Below are positions 23,600-37,566 of a stretch of 64,000 bases of DNA, one piece after another; position 1 is the stretch's first letter; each line of letters starts with the position of its first letter. The translations under genes were made by a program, and so were the position numbers. The notes under the pieces are model-generated. The model worked only from the letters and a program-made list of their open reading frames with translations, did no database searches and was not told where the DNA came from. Source of the stretch: Archilochus colubris (lineage: Eukaryota > Chordata > Aves > Apodiformes > Trochilidae); the NCBI GenBank assembly GCA_023079485.1, contig CM041084.1, forward strand, positions 35,500,609 to 35,564,608. Reading direction: 5' to 3'.

Positions 23600-26500
23600 C
23601 TGTGAAACAACAGCACAGAAAAGAATTAAATTTACTACCAGTTTTACCACTTAATGAGGTTTATTATGCATTTCAGTGATAAGATAATGGGATAAAGGAA
23701 CAATCATTATCCAAATGTAGCAATGCCTAAATCCAGAGTAAAAAATTAAGTATGTATTACTTTGGATGAAACAATTTGTTATTTACAAAAGAATAAAAGC
23801 TAACACTCTAAAACCACACATTATTAGGTATAACAGCCTTAGGTGTTTCATCATCACAGTGCATCCATGCAGTGATCACAGCAGCCAGGCATCTACCATA
23901 CATCACAGTAATGAAGATTTTCAGTAGTTGTATTCCCACTGCTGTTAGTTTTCTGTATGTAGTAATCCACGGAGTAGCACTGACAGATTTTTTTGTTGCT
24001 TTGCATGTGCAGTGGCATTTTGAAGCTTGTCAGGCAAATGATAATAAAATAAACTGAAATAAAATTTCCTGCTAAAACCCTGATCTGTGGAATCTGGGCT
24101 GTACACAGACCTGGTTTAGTGTGCACCAGTTCAGGTTTGGCAGATCAGGGCTCCCATGGCTTCTAGGCTCAGTTCTATCTAGAATTTCCAAACTCTACCA
24201 GAAAATAGGAGTCTGGGAATCCCTCATTTGTCCAGTTAGACCTTGGAAACGTCTATCCCTGAGCACTCAGTAGCAGATTAAGACTACAAATCAGTGTGCC
24301 AGAAAACTACAAACAGGCAACCTTATATTCCAACTAGTCATATACCAAATTTTCCATAGTTAGAGCAAATAGTAACTAGAAGGGAAAAATTCCATATACA
24401 GCAGGGTGGGATTTCTCATGTGTTGGCAGTCTATTAGCTTGGTTGTGACCCAAATTGACAAAACTTTGCCCTCCAGAAGATGCATTCAGTTCCTACATAG
24501 CATAATGTTCCTCTGACAAAAACATGACTGCTTTCTTAGTTGCTGTCACACTACTTTTTTCAGCATAGCACAACCTGCCAAGCAGCCTGTGGGTACAAGG
24601 ATCCTGAAGTGGTGTGATACTGAAACCAGTGTATTTGATTACACTAATGTGAGACTGAGAAAAAGGAAAAGAAGTCAAGGGACAGCTTGGGAAATGTGTT
24701 ATGTCAACACATGTGTCAACTACAAGCCCTTCAGCTGTGACCCTTTCACCAAACAAAAAATGCAAATTTGTTTCAGGGTAAAAGAGAGACTACAAAAAAA
24801 AGGCAGTAACAAAAAAGAACAATTTTTTTCTATAAAATAAGACTCGGAATGATATAAAGTTAATCCCTCAGCACAGTATTAAAAATTGGAGTATGGAGGT
24901 GCTTGCAAGTATCATCAAGCTACAGCTTGGAGTTATGGTGTCCATGACCTCCATCAAAACTTGCTGAATTTATTATAACAGCTGAAAACAATTTTCCATT
25001 GCTCTGGTTGCTGGTTATAATACAGAACTCTCTGGAAAAGCAGCTGTAGAGTAGTTCAGCAAGCAAAACCCGACAGTGATTAAGAATTACTGTAATATGA
25101 AACAAAGGAGCTGGAAGTCTTTGGTTGGTATTAACATAGTTCCAAGTTGTTAGAAGTCACAAACAAGATAAATATAATCTGAACGTGAATATATGGTCAA
25201 ATACAGAATTGCTTTCTTCCAAAACTTATGCGAATGAGGATTCAAACATCTCCCTTTGTAGTAAAATCTTAAAACATCCTGGTTTTATAATTTACAATTT
25301 AGTGTGTGTTATCTAGTTAGTATGTATGTATAATAATACTATGTTATTATCCAAGTACCATCATATATAGTATTCTATTTTGTAGTTAAGCCATTTTAAT
25401 ACTTTCTCCTTAATCAAGTCCAGAGTACTGGTTACAAATTTAAAGGTCCCAATGCAAGACAACTGTCAAACTAATATAAATTTACATCTAGTATTTTTTG
25501 ATACTAATTAATTTTCCTCAGATGAGGAAAATACCAAACTGAGCAGATTGCTTGTAAAAGTACCAACTGCTATTCTGTGCTCTGTCCTATCAAAACTGAT
25601 CTCAAACTTCCTGAGCTGTGCAGAACCAGGGTAGCTCAAATGCCAACAACTTCAAGTGCTTTCCATGAAGTTAAAACCAAGCAGATCTATCTTACAAGGA
25701 AGCTTCCCTAAGCCTTTCTGAGATGCCATTTGTTTTTTATTAGCCTTTTGCTTTCATCTGGTCTGTTCGAAAGGCTCTCTTCATGAGCTGTCAGTCACTT
25801 GGTTGCCATCTCCAGGGGACTGAGGACTCAGGCAGAGCACAGCTATGGCTCTGCTCCACCAACATGTTTGTAGTTGCCTGATTTTGTAGGCACTCAGCAC
25901 AGCCAGAAGGCAGAGCCAGGTGAGGCTTTTTTGGGAGCTCTAAATGCCACATTCAAAATTTCAGTGCTCTCTCTTCCTCCCCCTGGACAACGTTCCCTTA
26001 AATAACCACCACTGTATAAGTCACCTGGCTTCTTTCCACACTTCTATTTAAAAGCTCTTAGGAAAGGCAGTACAGTATCATTTAGCAAAACTATGCACGT
26101 TATTATCCCAAGCTATCAAGATCATGCTATTTCAGTTGTCACAGCTCTCATATCTGAGATGGCTCCACCTCGCATAGGGTGACACAGGTGTCACATAGTG
26201 ACACACTCACCCACCCAGATCAGCATTTTCCTTGCTGGCACCCCAAAGATGCTAATGGGGTGTCTTCCTTTTGGCAGTGAGCCCCAGCAGGAGCCCTCTG
26301 TCATAATCACTTTGTGCTGGTGCTGCAATTTCCTAAATTCTGCTTCCAAAAATGTGCTCTTGCACAGTTAAAAAAAGCATCCTGCCCTTTAATAAAGGAA
26401 AAGAAAACTGCTCGCTCTGGGTTTTTTGCCATTACGTGTTGCACTTTGCAACACTCCTTTTCATTCTGCCCACACTTTCGGTTCAGTTGAAGAGATCTAT

Positions 26501-29384
26501 AGCACACTGAAGTATGAGAGGCGCAGCAAAGCATAGATATTGACTCAAAAATGCTATAAAAGGGCCCCCATAAGTGATTGCCTATGCCTGTCATACGCAG
26601 GTATTTGGGTCCCGATATTTCCAGAGGTAAAATACCTCCTCCCTTCTTCTTCTTCTGCCTGTTTCTGTTTCAGGAAACTCATGCTGACGTGAACCATGTT
26701 TTCTCCCATCTGCTGCCACTACTGAATAAATGAAAAATGACAGAATTATACTTCCAGTAGCTTTGAAAGTTAACAACCTTACGCCCGTTGCCATATGGCT
26801 TCTCCAAACATTTTTTTTCCTGATGAATATCAGCTAGTAGGACCAGGCTTACTTCGATTGCCTTCAGACTGTGAATGAGTTAAAACCAACTGCAAGGATA
26901 CAATTCAAGAAAGCCTAGAAGAACAGCAGTTCATTTTGCCTCCTTCTTTGAACAGACATAAAAGCAAGATAATGTGTTAATTATCATTCATTATTTAGCA
27001 ACAGAAGCCTTCTGTTTGTCAACTGCACACTGCTACCAAAGCCAAACATTCCAAAAAATGCTCAATTTCTTTAAGCCTTTAGCCTTATTATTTTGCATTT
27101 TGGATTTTGCTGCTCTCCTTTCCAAAGAAGGGCTGTATCCGTATCATCCAAAGAGAGATTTTGAGGCAAGAAAGAGGAAGAGCACTTTTATAAAAAAGCA
27201 AAGATGATAAATAGTTTATATTTACATAACAACCAAGCAGGCACAGAAGACCATGTTTTAATCTCAATTATATGATAGCTACACCTGTAACTTTTCCGGT
27301 AATCCTAGAAAATATCCCTGTAATTCCACTACTGTATAAATCCCATCAAATGGAATTACATGTATTACTAAAGTCATAGAACATGTAAATAAAATAAAAT
27401 TTATTTAGCGAGAAATGCATTAATGGTGTAGAAATAGTTGCAATTTTTAATCTCCCTGCAGCTCTCAGTAAGTACTCCAGCTTGATCCAGGCCATCAGTT
27501 CAACCCATTTTCTTTACCAGAGCTAAAAGCCTGGGCTGTGGCCCAGTTTGGGCCAACAATTGACCCCATCAATTAACAGCTGAACGTCACAGCCCACTAA
27601 ATTCAGCGGGTTTATTTTCCTGTGTTTTATTAAAATGGGTCCAAAGTTGTCCTCTTTTTGTTTTATTTCAGTTACCATGGTTAAAGATGATGGACTTGGA
27701 AACAGCACAGAGCATTGGGATACGAACAGTCCTCCCGGACTTCCAGTTCTCAATCCTAATCTTTTATTTTGCTTTCTGTCACAGGGGCTGCTGCTGATTA
27801 TCATAATTGGAACTTTCAGAAGAAAAGAGGAGAGGAAGCTAATCCATATGAATGTAGTGCATTTCCAAATGTAAACTGTGCAGTGCTGAAGCCTCATTAA
27901 TGCCCTGCAGGAGCTCAGCTTGTACAACCTCTACTCATGGTGCTTGTAGTTGGCTTTCTAGTAGCCTCCAAAGCTGTGAGAGCCATGGATGCCACTTGGT
28001 TCTTGAGGCTGGATATACCCTGACTACACACTGGGATGAGACCAGACCTCATTACATATTGCCTCAAAAGCTTCCATTGGAAAAATAGCAAAACCTGTGC
28101 AGAGCAGGCTTCACCTGCTCCACTCACAATACTGAAAGCTCAAAGCCCCAGCCAGCATCTCCACTCAGTGACACAGAGTTTAGACCAGCACCTGAGTAAG
28201 GGCTTCTCCAGAAGCAGCAGGGTCTGCACACACTCATACAGTATGTTGGCATTTTATATGGCATTCTACCTTCCAGTCTCTAGACTAAAATCAAGTAAAA
28301 ATCCTTAAAAAGAAGTGCTATTTGCCATTTTGGCAAGAAAGCAAGAAAAGGTACTTTGTAGAAAATGCTAGGAGACAAAGGCCAATACCAAGAGATCATT
28401 ATGTGAATGCTCCAGTATGCTACATCAGTTTACCCTATGGCTTTACTGTGGCAGAAAGTAGTGATTGTAATTACAACAGCTCAAAAAGCTAGGAAACCTT
28501 TGCAGTAAAACTTTGTTCTTTGAGCCTGCCATTACTACATAAAAAAACCCCAAACATAAGTCTTAGTATTGCTTCTAATACTGAAATACAATTAAAATAC
28601 TATTTTTAATACACTGTGCTGTAACTCAGAGGGACTGTAATGAAAACAGTCCCGTGTTGTGATTTGAAAATAAATACTTTGCAATGTAAAGTTCTCAAGA
28701 GTAAACTGACTGGACACTCAGACTCTGAGGTGACAGTGCTGTCACTGACTTACACTGTGAGCATCAGTAGCAGGGTGGCAGACTTAACAAAACTCTAATA
28801 TAGAAATGTGAATATACAAATGTACTTGCTTTTGAGATCACATTTGAAGCAGACTGAATCATAGACCTTTTAAAATGAAAAGAAAATACCTCTTTCTGTG
28901 TATGAACTCTACTGGGACTGTACACTTTGTATGTTTTACGTTGTTTACTGATTCAAGAAGAAAGTCAATACAATGGAGGAGAAGGTAAAAGCAACCTCCT
29001 TGCTATTTCCTTTTGGCACTGGCCATCAATACACTGCAATGCAGATAATCAGCTCTTACATAATGGGATTCTGGAGGACAATGAGAATAATCATATGGGA
29101 ACACAAAACTTACCTCCACTTTTACATTTCTTTGTAGGAAAGTCTGCGACTCAACAATCAGAAAGAAGAAACTCCCCAAACACTGGGCAACACCTAAGCA
29201 TCTGCATGTGGAGCATAAGGCTGATGGAAGTAGCAAGGTAGTTAGTGAGACACTTTTAACCATGGCTCCATATGCACCAGCAATGCTGATGTGTTCCCAT
29301 GTAATGTCTGGACATGCCAAAGGAAGTGTCCAAAAATATCAGGCGAATTCCATCAATGATCTGTTTGAGATACTCTTATCTTAC
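23600..29384 (-). other. TBC1D5: TBC1D5 intron (5,785 bp)
   Basis: Bounded by the donor GTAAGATAAG next to 29385 and the acceptor TTTCACAG next to 23599. No exon, RNA gene or named repeat is recognisable inside. Open frames near 24.5-24.8, 26.3-26.8 and 27.5-28.1 kb lack domains and look like chance. Confidence 0.8.
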
Positions 29385-29561
29385 CTGTTGTCCTGAGCTG
29401 AACTGTTGCTTTGCCACAGCAGATCCCTTTAGGACATCAGCTGTCCCCTTGCTCTGACTGTTGGAACAGTAATGATCATCAGCTATCATGATTTGCTCAT
29501 TTTCTTCAGCTTCCAGCTGGCTCTGGTTGAAACGCAGGGAACCTTTCAGGATGTCTTTGAT
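29385..29561 (-). CDS. TBC1D5: TBC1D5 coding exon, helical and linker segment
   Basis: Exactly 59 codons, phase 0 at both ends. The acceptor is CATTCAACAACAG before ATC AAA GAC; the donor is CAACAG followed by GTAAGATAAG. It starts IKDILKGSLRFNQSQLEAEE and continues NEQIMIADDHYCS, a block almost identical to the human protein as remembered. It then passes into a variable Ser/Gln/Lys-rich linker ending FSSGQQ. The conserved first half continues the helical segment from the preceding exon, and the second half is probably disordered. In human this linker carries a GQGQGRGQGQ tract; here the equivalent is shorter and lacks the Gly-Gln repeat. Confidence 0.95.
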
Positions 29562-30292
29562 CTGTTGTTGAATGGGAGCGGAAAAAACTTAATTTAGAAA
29601 TTTGCAGGAATTCTAAATTTTCTAAAGCTCCACGCAGCATTCTTTCATATACCATTTCCACAAAATATTTGCTTTTAGGAAACATGAAGCAAGTCAGCAT
29701 TCATAAATATTTATCAACTAAAGATATAAATACCACTCAAATGTGACCATGTCAGAGACTGGAGAACAAGCATCCAAGAAATCTAAAGAGAAATTGTAAA
29801 GATTATTCCCTACCTTGTTACAGATTTAACACATGTCACACTGCCCCTGATAAAATGGATTTCAAGGAAGCAGAGGGCAATATAAACAGCTCAGCAGCAT
29901 TCTCATTTTATGTATGTAGCATTTTTTCTTTTAATTCGATGGCATTCAAGTATTTTCCCATTTAAATAATGGTGAAATAGGCATGATTATTGCCTAGCAT
30001 GTACATTTTGCAATAATAAAAAAGACTTAAATCCAGAACTTGTGTTGCACTGCCCCAGTTCTGGCTTGAAGCCTCCAGAACTTCTCAGGGAGCAAATACC
30101 ATGCAAGTCATTTAAACTCTTGATAGCCGAGTTCTACATTCTTAAATGAAAGTATGTTGCAATGCTTGATGGATTATTAACAGTAAAACAGATGCAAGAC
30201 AAAACAGCAGTATAGAAAAGGAGTAAAAGACAAGAAAAAAAGTAAAGGATTAATAGCACTGAGAGGTACAAGAAGTTTAAGTTAAGCAATAC
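29562..30292 (-). other. TBC1D5: TBC1D5 intron (731 bp)
   Basis: The shortest intron in the window, with donor GTATTGCTTAAC and acceptor ATTCAACAACAG. AT-rich, with no features seen. Confidence 0.85.
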
Positions 30293-30372
30293 CTGCTTCA
30301 AGCCAGCCAAGGAAACCAGAATCTCATCTTCTTTTTCCAAGCGTTCTTGTAATATGACTTCTTGGATATTTC
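30293..30372 (-). CDS. TBC1D5: TBC1D5 coding exon, helical segment
   Basis: 80 bp: two bases that complete a Gly codon split with the previous exon, then 26 codons reading NIQEVILQERLEKEDEILVS followed by LAGLKQ. The acceptor is TTTGATGTTGCAG and the donor is AAGCAG followed by GTATTGC. The charged, leucine-rich pattern fits an amphipathic helix or coiled coil continuing from the exon at 47079-47178. The matching human segment is NIQDVILQENLEKEDQILVS plus LAGLKQ, from memory, so this part is under strong constraint. Length and phase agree with both neighbouring exons. Confidence 0.95.
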
Positions 30373-31967
30373 CTGCAACATCAAAAGAAAACTCCCTAAA
30401 TGATCTCCAACGTTCTGCCAACTTACTACTGATCTATGCTCTCTCTCTCAAAAAAAACCCACCACCAAACCTGTGACCTGCAAACAATTTCACAGAGACC
30501 CAGAGGCTGACAACCTCATCAGCTGGGGAGGGGAGGCAGCCACAGCCTGGCATGGCTGCCAGGAGACCTCCAGCATCACTGTGGGACATCTGCCCCACTA
30601 TACCTACTGCCTACAGCTGGCACCTAGGAGAGAAAACATTGGCCTCTATGGTTAACAAAGCTACAGATGTCTTTGAGCCTGCACATGCTTTGGAAAGCAT
30701 TCAAAACCATTTGTAAGAATCTGTTGCAGCTTGCAGAAAGCTTTAGGGAGGGAGCTCAGCAATCTTCATCTCAATCCTGTGGTCACTGCAGATGCTAGAA
30801 CACTCTTCTTTTTATAAAGACTGGAAGTTTTGTTCCCTTTCCAGTATCTTCCCTTTACATAAAAGATCCAGGGCTGAGCAAAATTTGATGGAAAGAGCAG
30901 TGCAGTACTGCCACTTCAGAAGGAGGACTCCTGCCTTCCAGACCTACATTGCTGTCCTCCAAGGATACATTTCAGTCATCTGGTATAGAGTGTTTGCAGG
31001 AGTGAGGGCTGGAGGCTGCCCAACACATCAGAGCTGGAGCTGCGGTGGGTCCTCCTTGCACCGGGGAAGTCCCAGGCAATGTGGCAGTCCAAACCAGCTC
31101 AGAGGAATTTTAACTCCAATAGATCCGCAGACTCTTTCAACTATGCCAGGTCCTTCTCCAGCCCCCTAACTCCTGCTTTCCTCCTATTTTCCTCATCTGT
31201 AAGAAAACAGCAATGATTCCTAGTGACGTGGTGTCTGTCAACTGAAAGTGACAGGATAATCTTTTGTGTCCCTCCTGTCTTAACTAGAGCCCAAATCCCT
31301 CTTTGAGACCCATTTGGGAACAACGCTTTGCTTCTCATGAATATCTGTGTCCCAGGTGCTTCACAATTAGAGCTTTGTACCATTAATCCACACCTGCATC
31401 ACATTTGCTTGTTTTTAAAAAAACATCCTACATGTCCAGGGCCTGAATGAGTGAAAAGCCAAAACTGTTGTCACAGATTATGGTGACAAGGAAGAACATG
31501 ATGACATTACCAACTGTGACAAAACATGAAGTTTCAAGGAAAAACATTGAGCAATTAGGTGCAAGTTTTGTTTTTACAGAATAAATACCAAAAGAGTAAG
31601 ATGTGGGAGGCTAGAAAAGAAGAAAGATTAAAAGTAGAGAGATGGATTTAAAACCCACATATAAAAATAGATGTTTAGAATTGCCTGGGGGCCAGAAATC
31701 AGTATATCAGGGTATAAATGAAGAATAGAAAGGGCAAAGGGGAGGAAGGATCCAAGCTGGAACAATAATAAACTTCTAAGGAAGCAATCTGAAAATCAGA
31801 AGGAATAAAAAAGGCTGAAGCCATGAAAGGCAATAAATGATGAGAGTCCATGGAAGGTGCCGACCAAGGTCAGGAACAATGGTGGGGGTTGGACAACTCA
31901 GCTTTGCCTAAGCAGCCTATCTGAACAAGGAGATCCATGCTGACCTTACTTGGACCTCATTATTTAT

Positions 31968-31970
<3 letters not shown>

Positions 31971-32005
<35 letters not shown>
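31971..32005. repeat. (AC)n microsatellite
   Basis: About 17 uninterrupted AC units followed by GAGATATATAGAG. Confidence 0.95.
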
Positions 32006-32008
<3 letters not shown>

Positions 32009-32734
32009 ATATATAGAGTAGCAGTGTCTTGCAGCAATAAAATCAAATATAGTACAACTGAACAATGTATACTATACATTTTACATAAGAAAGGCACTGA
32101 CTGCATTATGGAGGCTCCTATAATATACAACTAGATTTTTCCACGATTATGTAGTACCATGAATTGAGAGAAAGCATAATTAGTTCAACATCTTACTTGC
32201 TTCTTTTACGTTTTACATGGATACTATCTAGTAAAATTCAACTGTCTTTTCCATTTGGCAGCATCAGAAAGAAAAAGATTTCTTTAGTGTTTGATCCCCA
32301 CATAAATTAAAACCATATGTTAAAAAACCAAGGTATGCTTACTGACTAAGCAGATGGACCAAGAAAATAATTGAAAACAAATCTCCTGAACACCAAATAA
32401 GCGAAATCTAAAAAACCAGGACAGTAAGAACATGAGAATTAAAGCTAAAGAGCATTCCACATGACGTTGAAATAATCTACTATGATTTCTCTTCTTCAGA
32501 GATGTTTATAAGTGATTATTTCAAAAAGTAGAAAAGAATCCATCTTTGTTACAAAAACCAGCCATAACCATGTTTGAAGAGCCAGTACATTGAGCCATGT
32601 CTAAGAACATGGAAATGGAACTGTAATACCAGCAGTAAAAATTAATAAAAATGTTTGTACCATCATGTACTTACTTTAGCAGAATTAATACCAGATTTTA
32701 ATTTTAGTTGCAGAGACAAAAAATTAAGAGGAAA

Positions 32735-32838
32735 AAAAGGTTGGTAAGGAAGTAATAATTCTAATTTTACTAATTTTCTAATTTTATTATTACTTCTAAG
32801 GGAGTAATAATTCTAAGTAATAATTCTAATATTTAACT
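32735..32838. repeat. AT-rich imperfect tandem block
   Basis: Repeated TAATAATTCTAA and CTAATTTTA words (AGTAATAATTCTAA occurs three times). A local low-complexity expansion. Confidence 0.7.
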
Positions 32839-35800
32839 GTTGAATTTCTAATATTTTCCCTTCAATTTGCAGTATGTTTTAAGTACAGTGTGACATATGG
32901 CTTGGATAGATAGGGTCTGCTCTTTTTAAAGGGTTAAAATCACTAAAATGTATTTCGGAAATATTTCCAGAGTTTGCATTATGACAGAATTTTGGACTTA
33001 AAAAGCACACTTCCACTTAACCTAGAAAAACACCCCAAGATGCAAATCAATGTAATCAGCCACTTCCCCCACCCCCTGCCCCATTAAGTAATGGTTGTGA
33101 CAGAAGGTCATAAATTAGGATGTCTTTCTCTAGCACAGTGAAGCAGAATGAAGGTTTCTCTGTGGAATTGTCAATGAATCTTTCTTCTTCTAAATATGCC
33201 CTTGAACTGCACATGGCTTCTAATCTACTACCCTCATCCATTTTGAATGCCGAGTTTATTATCTACCAAATAAACTGTAAGTATGGAACCCAAATTGTCA
33301 GCGCTCATTCTTTGTCCCTGGGTAATGACCAGAGAAGAATTAAAAAAAAATAATAATTCCTTAGATGAGAGAAGCATATGGACAATGGGATTTTGCATGA
33401 ATCCCTCCTCGCTCACATCCCCCTGCTGGGACCACCCTTTTCAATCCGTGCCGACTGGAAGCTGAGGGATGGCAAGGGACTGGGTATTGCAGCTCAGCAC
33501 TCCCAGGAATGGCTCTGCCAGGGGCTCACAGCTCCTCACCAGAGGGATCTCCATCCAAGCCTCTTCCTGCTGCTGGCGGGATCCCACAGGGCAGTCAGTT
33601 CCTGAGATGGACTGGGAAATGAAGCTCTCCAGTGCAGACAAAAGCTGTATATACCCTTCTCAGTCTCAAAAGATACCTTTCTTACTGTAAATACTTTTAA
33701 AGCACTAGCTTCCTGGTGCTAGGAAGCATAATATTTGATGTGATATTGCTCAGCTGAAGGACTTTTACACTAAGCTGAGATGTATTGTTTAAATATTTTT
33801 CCTTCATAGAAGATATTACTACATTTTGACAGAAGTGCTTTATGTATATAAATTAATTTGCCATGTATTGCTTTTTCCTTATCCAGTGCTCTGTATCAGT
33901 ACCTCAGAAGTTTAATTATTTTTATTCATAAAACAATAGCTATCTTTTTAAAAAAGCCCTAAAAAATATCAATTAGGAACTGAAAACACCATCCTACCTG
34001 TAAAAACACATTGATACAATGAATCAAACAAATTGATTACGTGATCTCTAGATTATTCAAAACCAGTCCTAGTTTGCAGATATGCTATAAATATCTATCT
34101 TATTGGTACAGCTCTTATTCAAAAGTTAACAGATCCTATGATACTTGGGAGACTAAGACTAAGGTAAAATATTTCTAAATACTTTTTTTTTTTTTTTCTT
34201 CCCACAGCAAGATTTCATTGAGCTGATGTAAAATGCTTTCTGGAGAAAAAGAAAAAATTTCTGTTTCAGTGAAGTTCTTATCAGGAGAAAACCAAAGGTG
34301 AAGTTTGCAACCTCTCATCTGGTAGTCAAAGCACTGCTCTGATCCATGGATCCCAGGCAGACACTACTTGAATCTGGATTTGTTTCAAAATTGTACTAAC
34401 AAATCTCCAAAGTGCCACAGAATGAACTGTCACATGCTAACTGTACTCTTGACTAAGCCTCAGAAATACTGGTACTGTAGAACCAGTTATCTTCACAAGT
34501 GAGGAACATTATCCACTATCAAGGCTGCCCTCAAATAAGACCCACAACACAAGGGATGCCTTTTATGTAATTGATTAGCATTAATTTCTGGTAGTTCCTG
34601 TCATTTGAGCAGATTAATTTGATAGATACTAGACCAATAAATCAATAATTATTTGGTTAGCAAGACATGATTAGCTGCTTTCACACACTTTAAAGCCAAC
34701 TATAACTACAGCCCAGCAATTAACAGATGACTGCGTTTCTGTTTTCTTCAAAAACATAGAAAAACAATGTTTCAACCAGTGATCTGGGTAGTAGTGCCCT
34801 AGCTGAAATTTCTAGAATTTAAACTGAAGATGAAAGAAGAAAATAATCCACAGTAGCTCCTAGCAGGCAAATTAGAGAAGGCTTATGCTCTTTGATGGCT
34901 GAACTGCTACATATTGCATGATGGTGTGGGCAGTCACTGCCGAGCCAGGGGAAGGGGTTGTTCAAATCTTTTCTCTCTGAATTCGGAAAAGCTGTTAGGC
35001 TTGCCCTAATTAATTTAGAGGGTTATTTTAGTTATTAAGATAACTTTTCACTGAAAATTTTGCTTGCATTCAATATGGACTTTGCAAAAAGCCCACTCAG
35101 AGCTGCATTATATGAGTGGGAAGATCAGTCTGCTGGAGACAAGGTACTCTGAGGTACTCCTTCATGCACATCCATCTTCTCCTCTTCCCTTTCACCAGAG
35201 AAGCAGGAGATAGGAGGAGCTCCAGCCCTGTGGGATGGAGGCACAACATGGATTTAACTTTAGATTGACACAAAATCAGCCGGAGGTGGAGAAGACTGAA
35301 CCTGGGAATAACTTTAATGTCCTTGTTCTCTTAGATTCTGTTTTTCTCCTGTATCACTGTCATTTTGCAGTGCATCTCTCTCCTAATGATTTCTATTTTA
35401 AGTCAGTCTCTGTGGGGCCTTTCCAGGAAGATGACACCCGCTGAGAGGAGCTGAAGCAAAATAGCTGCAAGCTTTATTATGAATGCTGCCTTTCTACTAC
35501 TAGCTCCTGACCAGTGACTTGTGAACAATTAACAGTGCCAGCATCATGCTAAACCAACTTTTTTCACACTTGCTTTCCACTACTGAGAAGGCAGCTCCAA
35601 CTCAGAGTCCAAAAGTACCTTCTTGCCAAGGCAGGCAGCAGTAAGGGGAGAGATGAGCAGATTAGTTCCCCTTTTTATTCTCCCAAAATTGGAAAGAAAA
35701 AAACCACCCCATAAATTTCCCATAGATTTCAAGGCGTAGTTATCTCTCTGTATTTGTATCAGACTTTTTCTATGGTCATTTTTATGAATCCAGGGTTTAC

Positions 35801-36773
35801 AGAAGATGGTCCCAGCACTTTCTACACAGCTATTTCTACACTTGCTATTTCTGTCAATAGCAAGATGGCTTTTCACTACCATTAGAAAGGAAGGGTGAGG
35901 AACATAGTTTCTGAGAATCAATTTTTTTTCTCTTTTTACAAAAAAAAATTCATACCTGGACCAGACTGGACTTTGAGCAATTGGACATAACATCTAGAAC
36001 TTAATAATGGTTTGAGAGATTTTTAGAGGGATTATGCAGTATGACGCAGTGATACTGCTGTTCAATAATGCAGCTCAGAATATTTCAAAATACTTTAAGG
36101 ACCTTAAAAAAGAAGTACTAAATCATTTGTGAAGTAATGAATTCTTGAATATATTTACATCTAACATATGTACATGTGTAGCACATACTTCTGATTCACA
36201 TGTATGTGTCATGTGTAGAGCACCAATACATTATCAGGATTTAATATGTGGTAATGCTCGTGACATCAGAGAAATGTCACAATCTGAGTCACAGATGTTG
36301 AGAAAATGAGACTGGGTCACGAAGTAAACTTGTCCATCCCTTGCTCAAAGGCAAGATGAACTCTTAACTATAAACTCTAATTTACACAAAAAAGCAAATC
36401 ATCATCCTGCTTAACACACAGGTCAATACCAAGATGTATCAGGGCATCCTGTGCTTTCAAAGAGAATATAAAAGAGCAGGGGCACAATACATCATGTGCT
36501 CCATATTCCCCCCTCTCAATTCTGCTCACTAAAACTCTTCACCCATGTCTACAAACTTCTACTAAGACTCTGAGCCTCTTGAGCAGCTGCAAGCAACATA
36601 CTTTTCTTAAAAGTCCAAAGCAAGTTTTTTTCTCTGTCTCCTGCACAATTAGTCTTGTCTTGTTGCTGTTTACATCCACTGGAAATAAAAAACTTCTCTG
36701 TTGAAAGGTGACAAGCAAATGACAACTTGTTCTGCATAACTGAAGAACTTAACAGACATAAGAAATTGAAACC

Positions 36774-37566
36774 TGTCCTGGTTTGGCCCAAGATAGAGCA
36801 AATTTTCTGGCTTGTAACTTTCAGCTAAGTCTCTTGTAAGTAGCTGCACTTGCTGAAATTAACAGCAAGTTTCCCAGTCAGTGTCTGCTTCCAGGACTGG
36901 CTCAATATTTATAGTTACAGAGAATGGTCTGCAGAACTAAGGCCACTGCTCAGTTCTGAGGAACATCTTCTGGTGCGGAAAGAGAAAAGAACTAAAGAGG
37001 TCACACCTGCAGCCCTCCTTTAGGGAGGAGTAGACAAGATAAACAACCAAAATTGACCAGAGTATTTCATCCCATACACATCATTGTCAGTATAAATTTG
37101 AGGGATCATAAGAGTCAAACCCCTTCCCCTTTCTTCAGCCTTCCTATTTGCCCTTCACCTTTACCCTTCTTCTCCTGTCCCTGTTTGCTTCAGCATCCTG
37201 GGAGGATTCCATCCTCTGCTTGTGGTCCTGATCCATCCCAGCCTGAATCTGTGTGTTCCTGCCTCCAGCTCCCGCCTGCTGCTGACTCCAGGAGTCCAGC
37301 CTGGACTTTCCCAGGGCTGCTGGTGGTGACATGAACATAATTTGGGGGGAGGGGAGAGGAACGTGGCATCGGTTTTCTGTGTATTTGTATGTATTTAACA
37401 ATTTTTCCTTTTATCATTATTGTTTCATTAAAGCTGTGTAGTTTAGTTCCCAACCCATAAGTCTCTCTGCCTTATTCTCTCTCCTTTCTTCATCAGGGAA
37501 GGAAGGGGGATTAATAGACAGCATCTGTCATTTGGTAAATTGCTGACCCAGTGTTAAACCACGACA
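36774..37566 (+). mobile_element. Solo LTR, avian ERVL-type
   Basis: 793 bp starting TGTCCTGGTTTGGCCC and ending GTTAAACCACGACA, so TG...CA with the short inverted ends TGTC.TGGTTT / AAACCACGACA. A CATTAAAG poly(A)-like signal lies near 37427, followed by a U5-like stretch with CAGGGAAGGAAGGGGG. The flanks are AAACC on the left and AAATC on the right, an almost perfect 5-bp target duplication, as class III (ERVL) elements make. No internal retroviral sequence remains, so this is a recombined solo LTR. It lies antisense to TBC1D5 in an intron. Confidence 0.85.

Noticed and set aside
36150..36220. Hairpin-like TACATGTG / CACATGTA pair, possible microRNA precursor
   Set aside because: The perfectly paired part is only about 8 bp, extended by wobble pairs in alternating purine-pyrimidine sequence. 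Too short for a convincing precursor.
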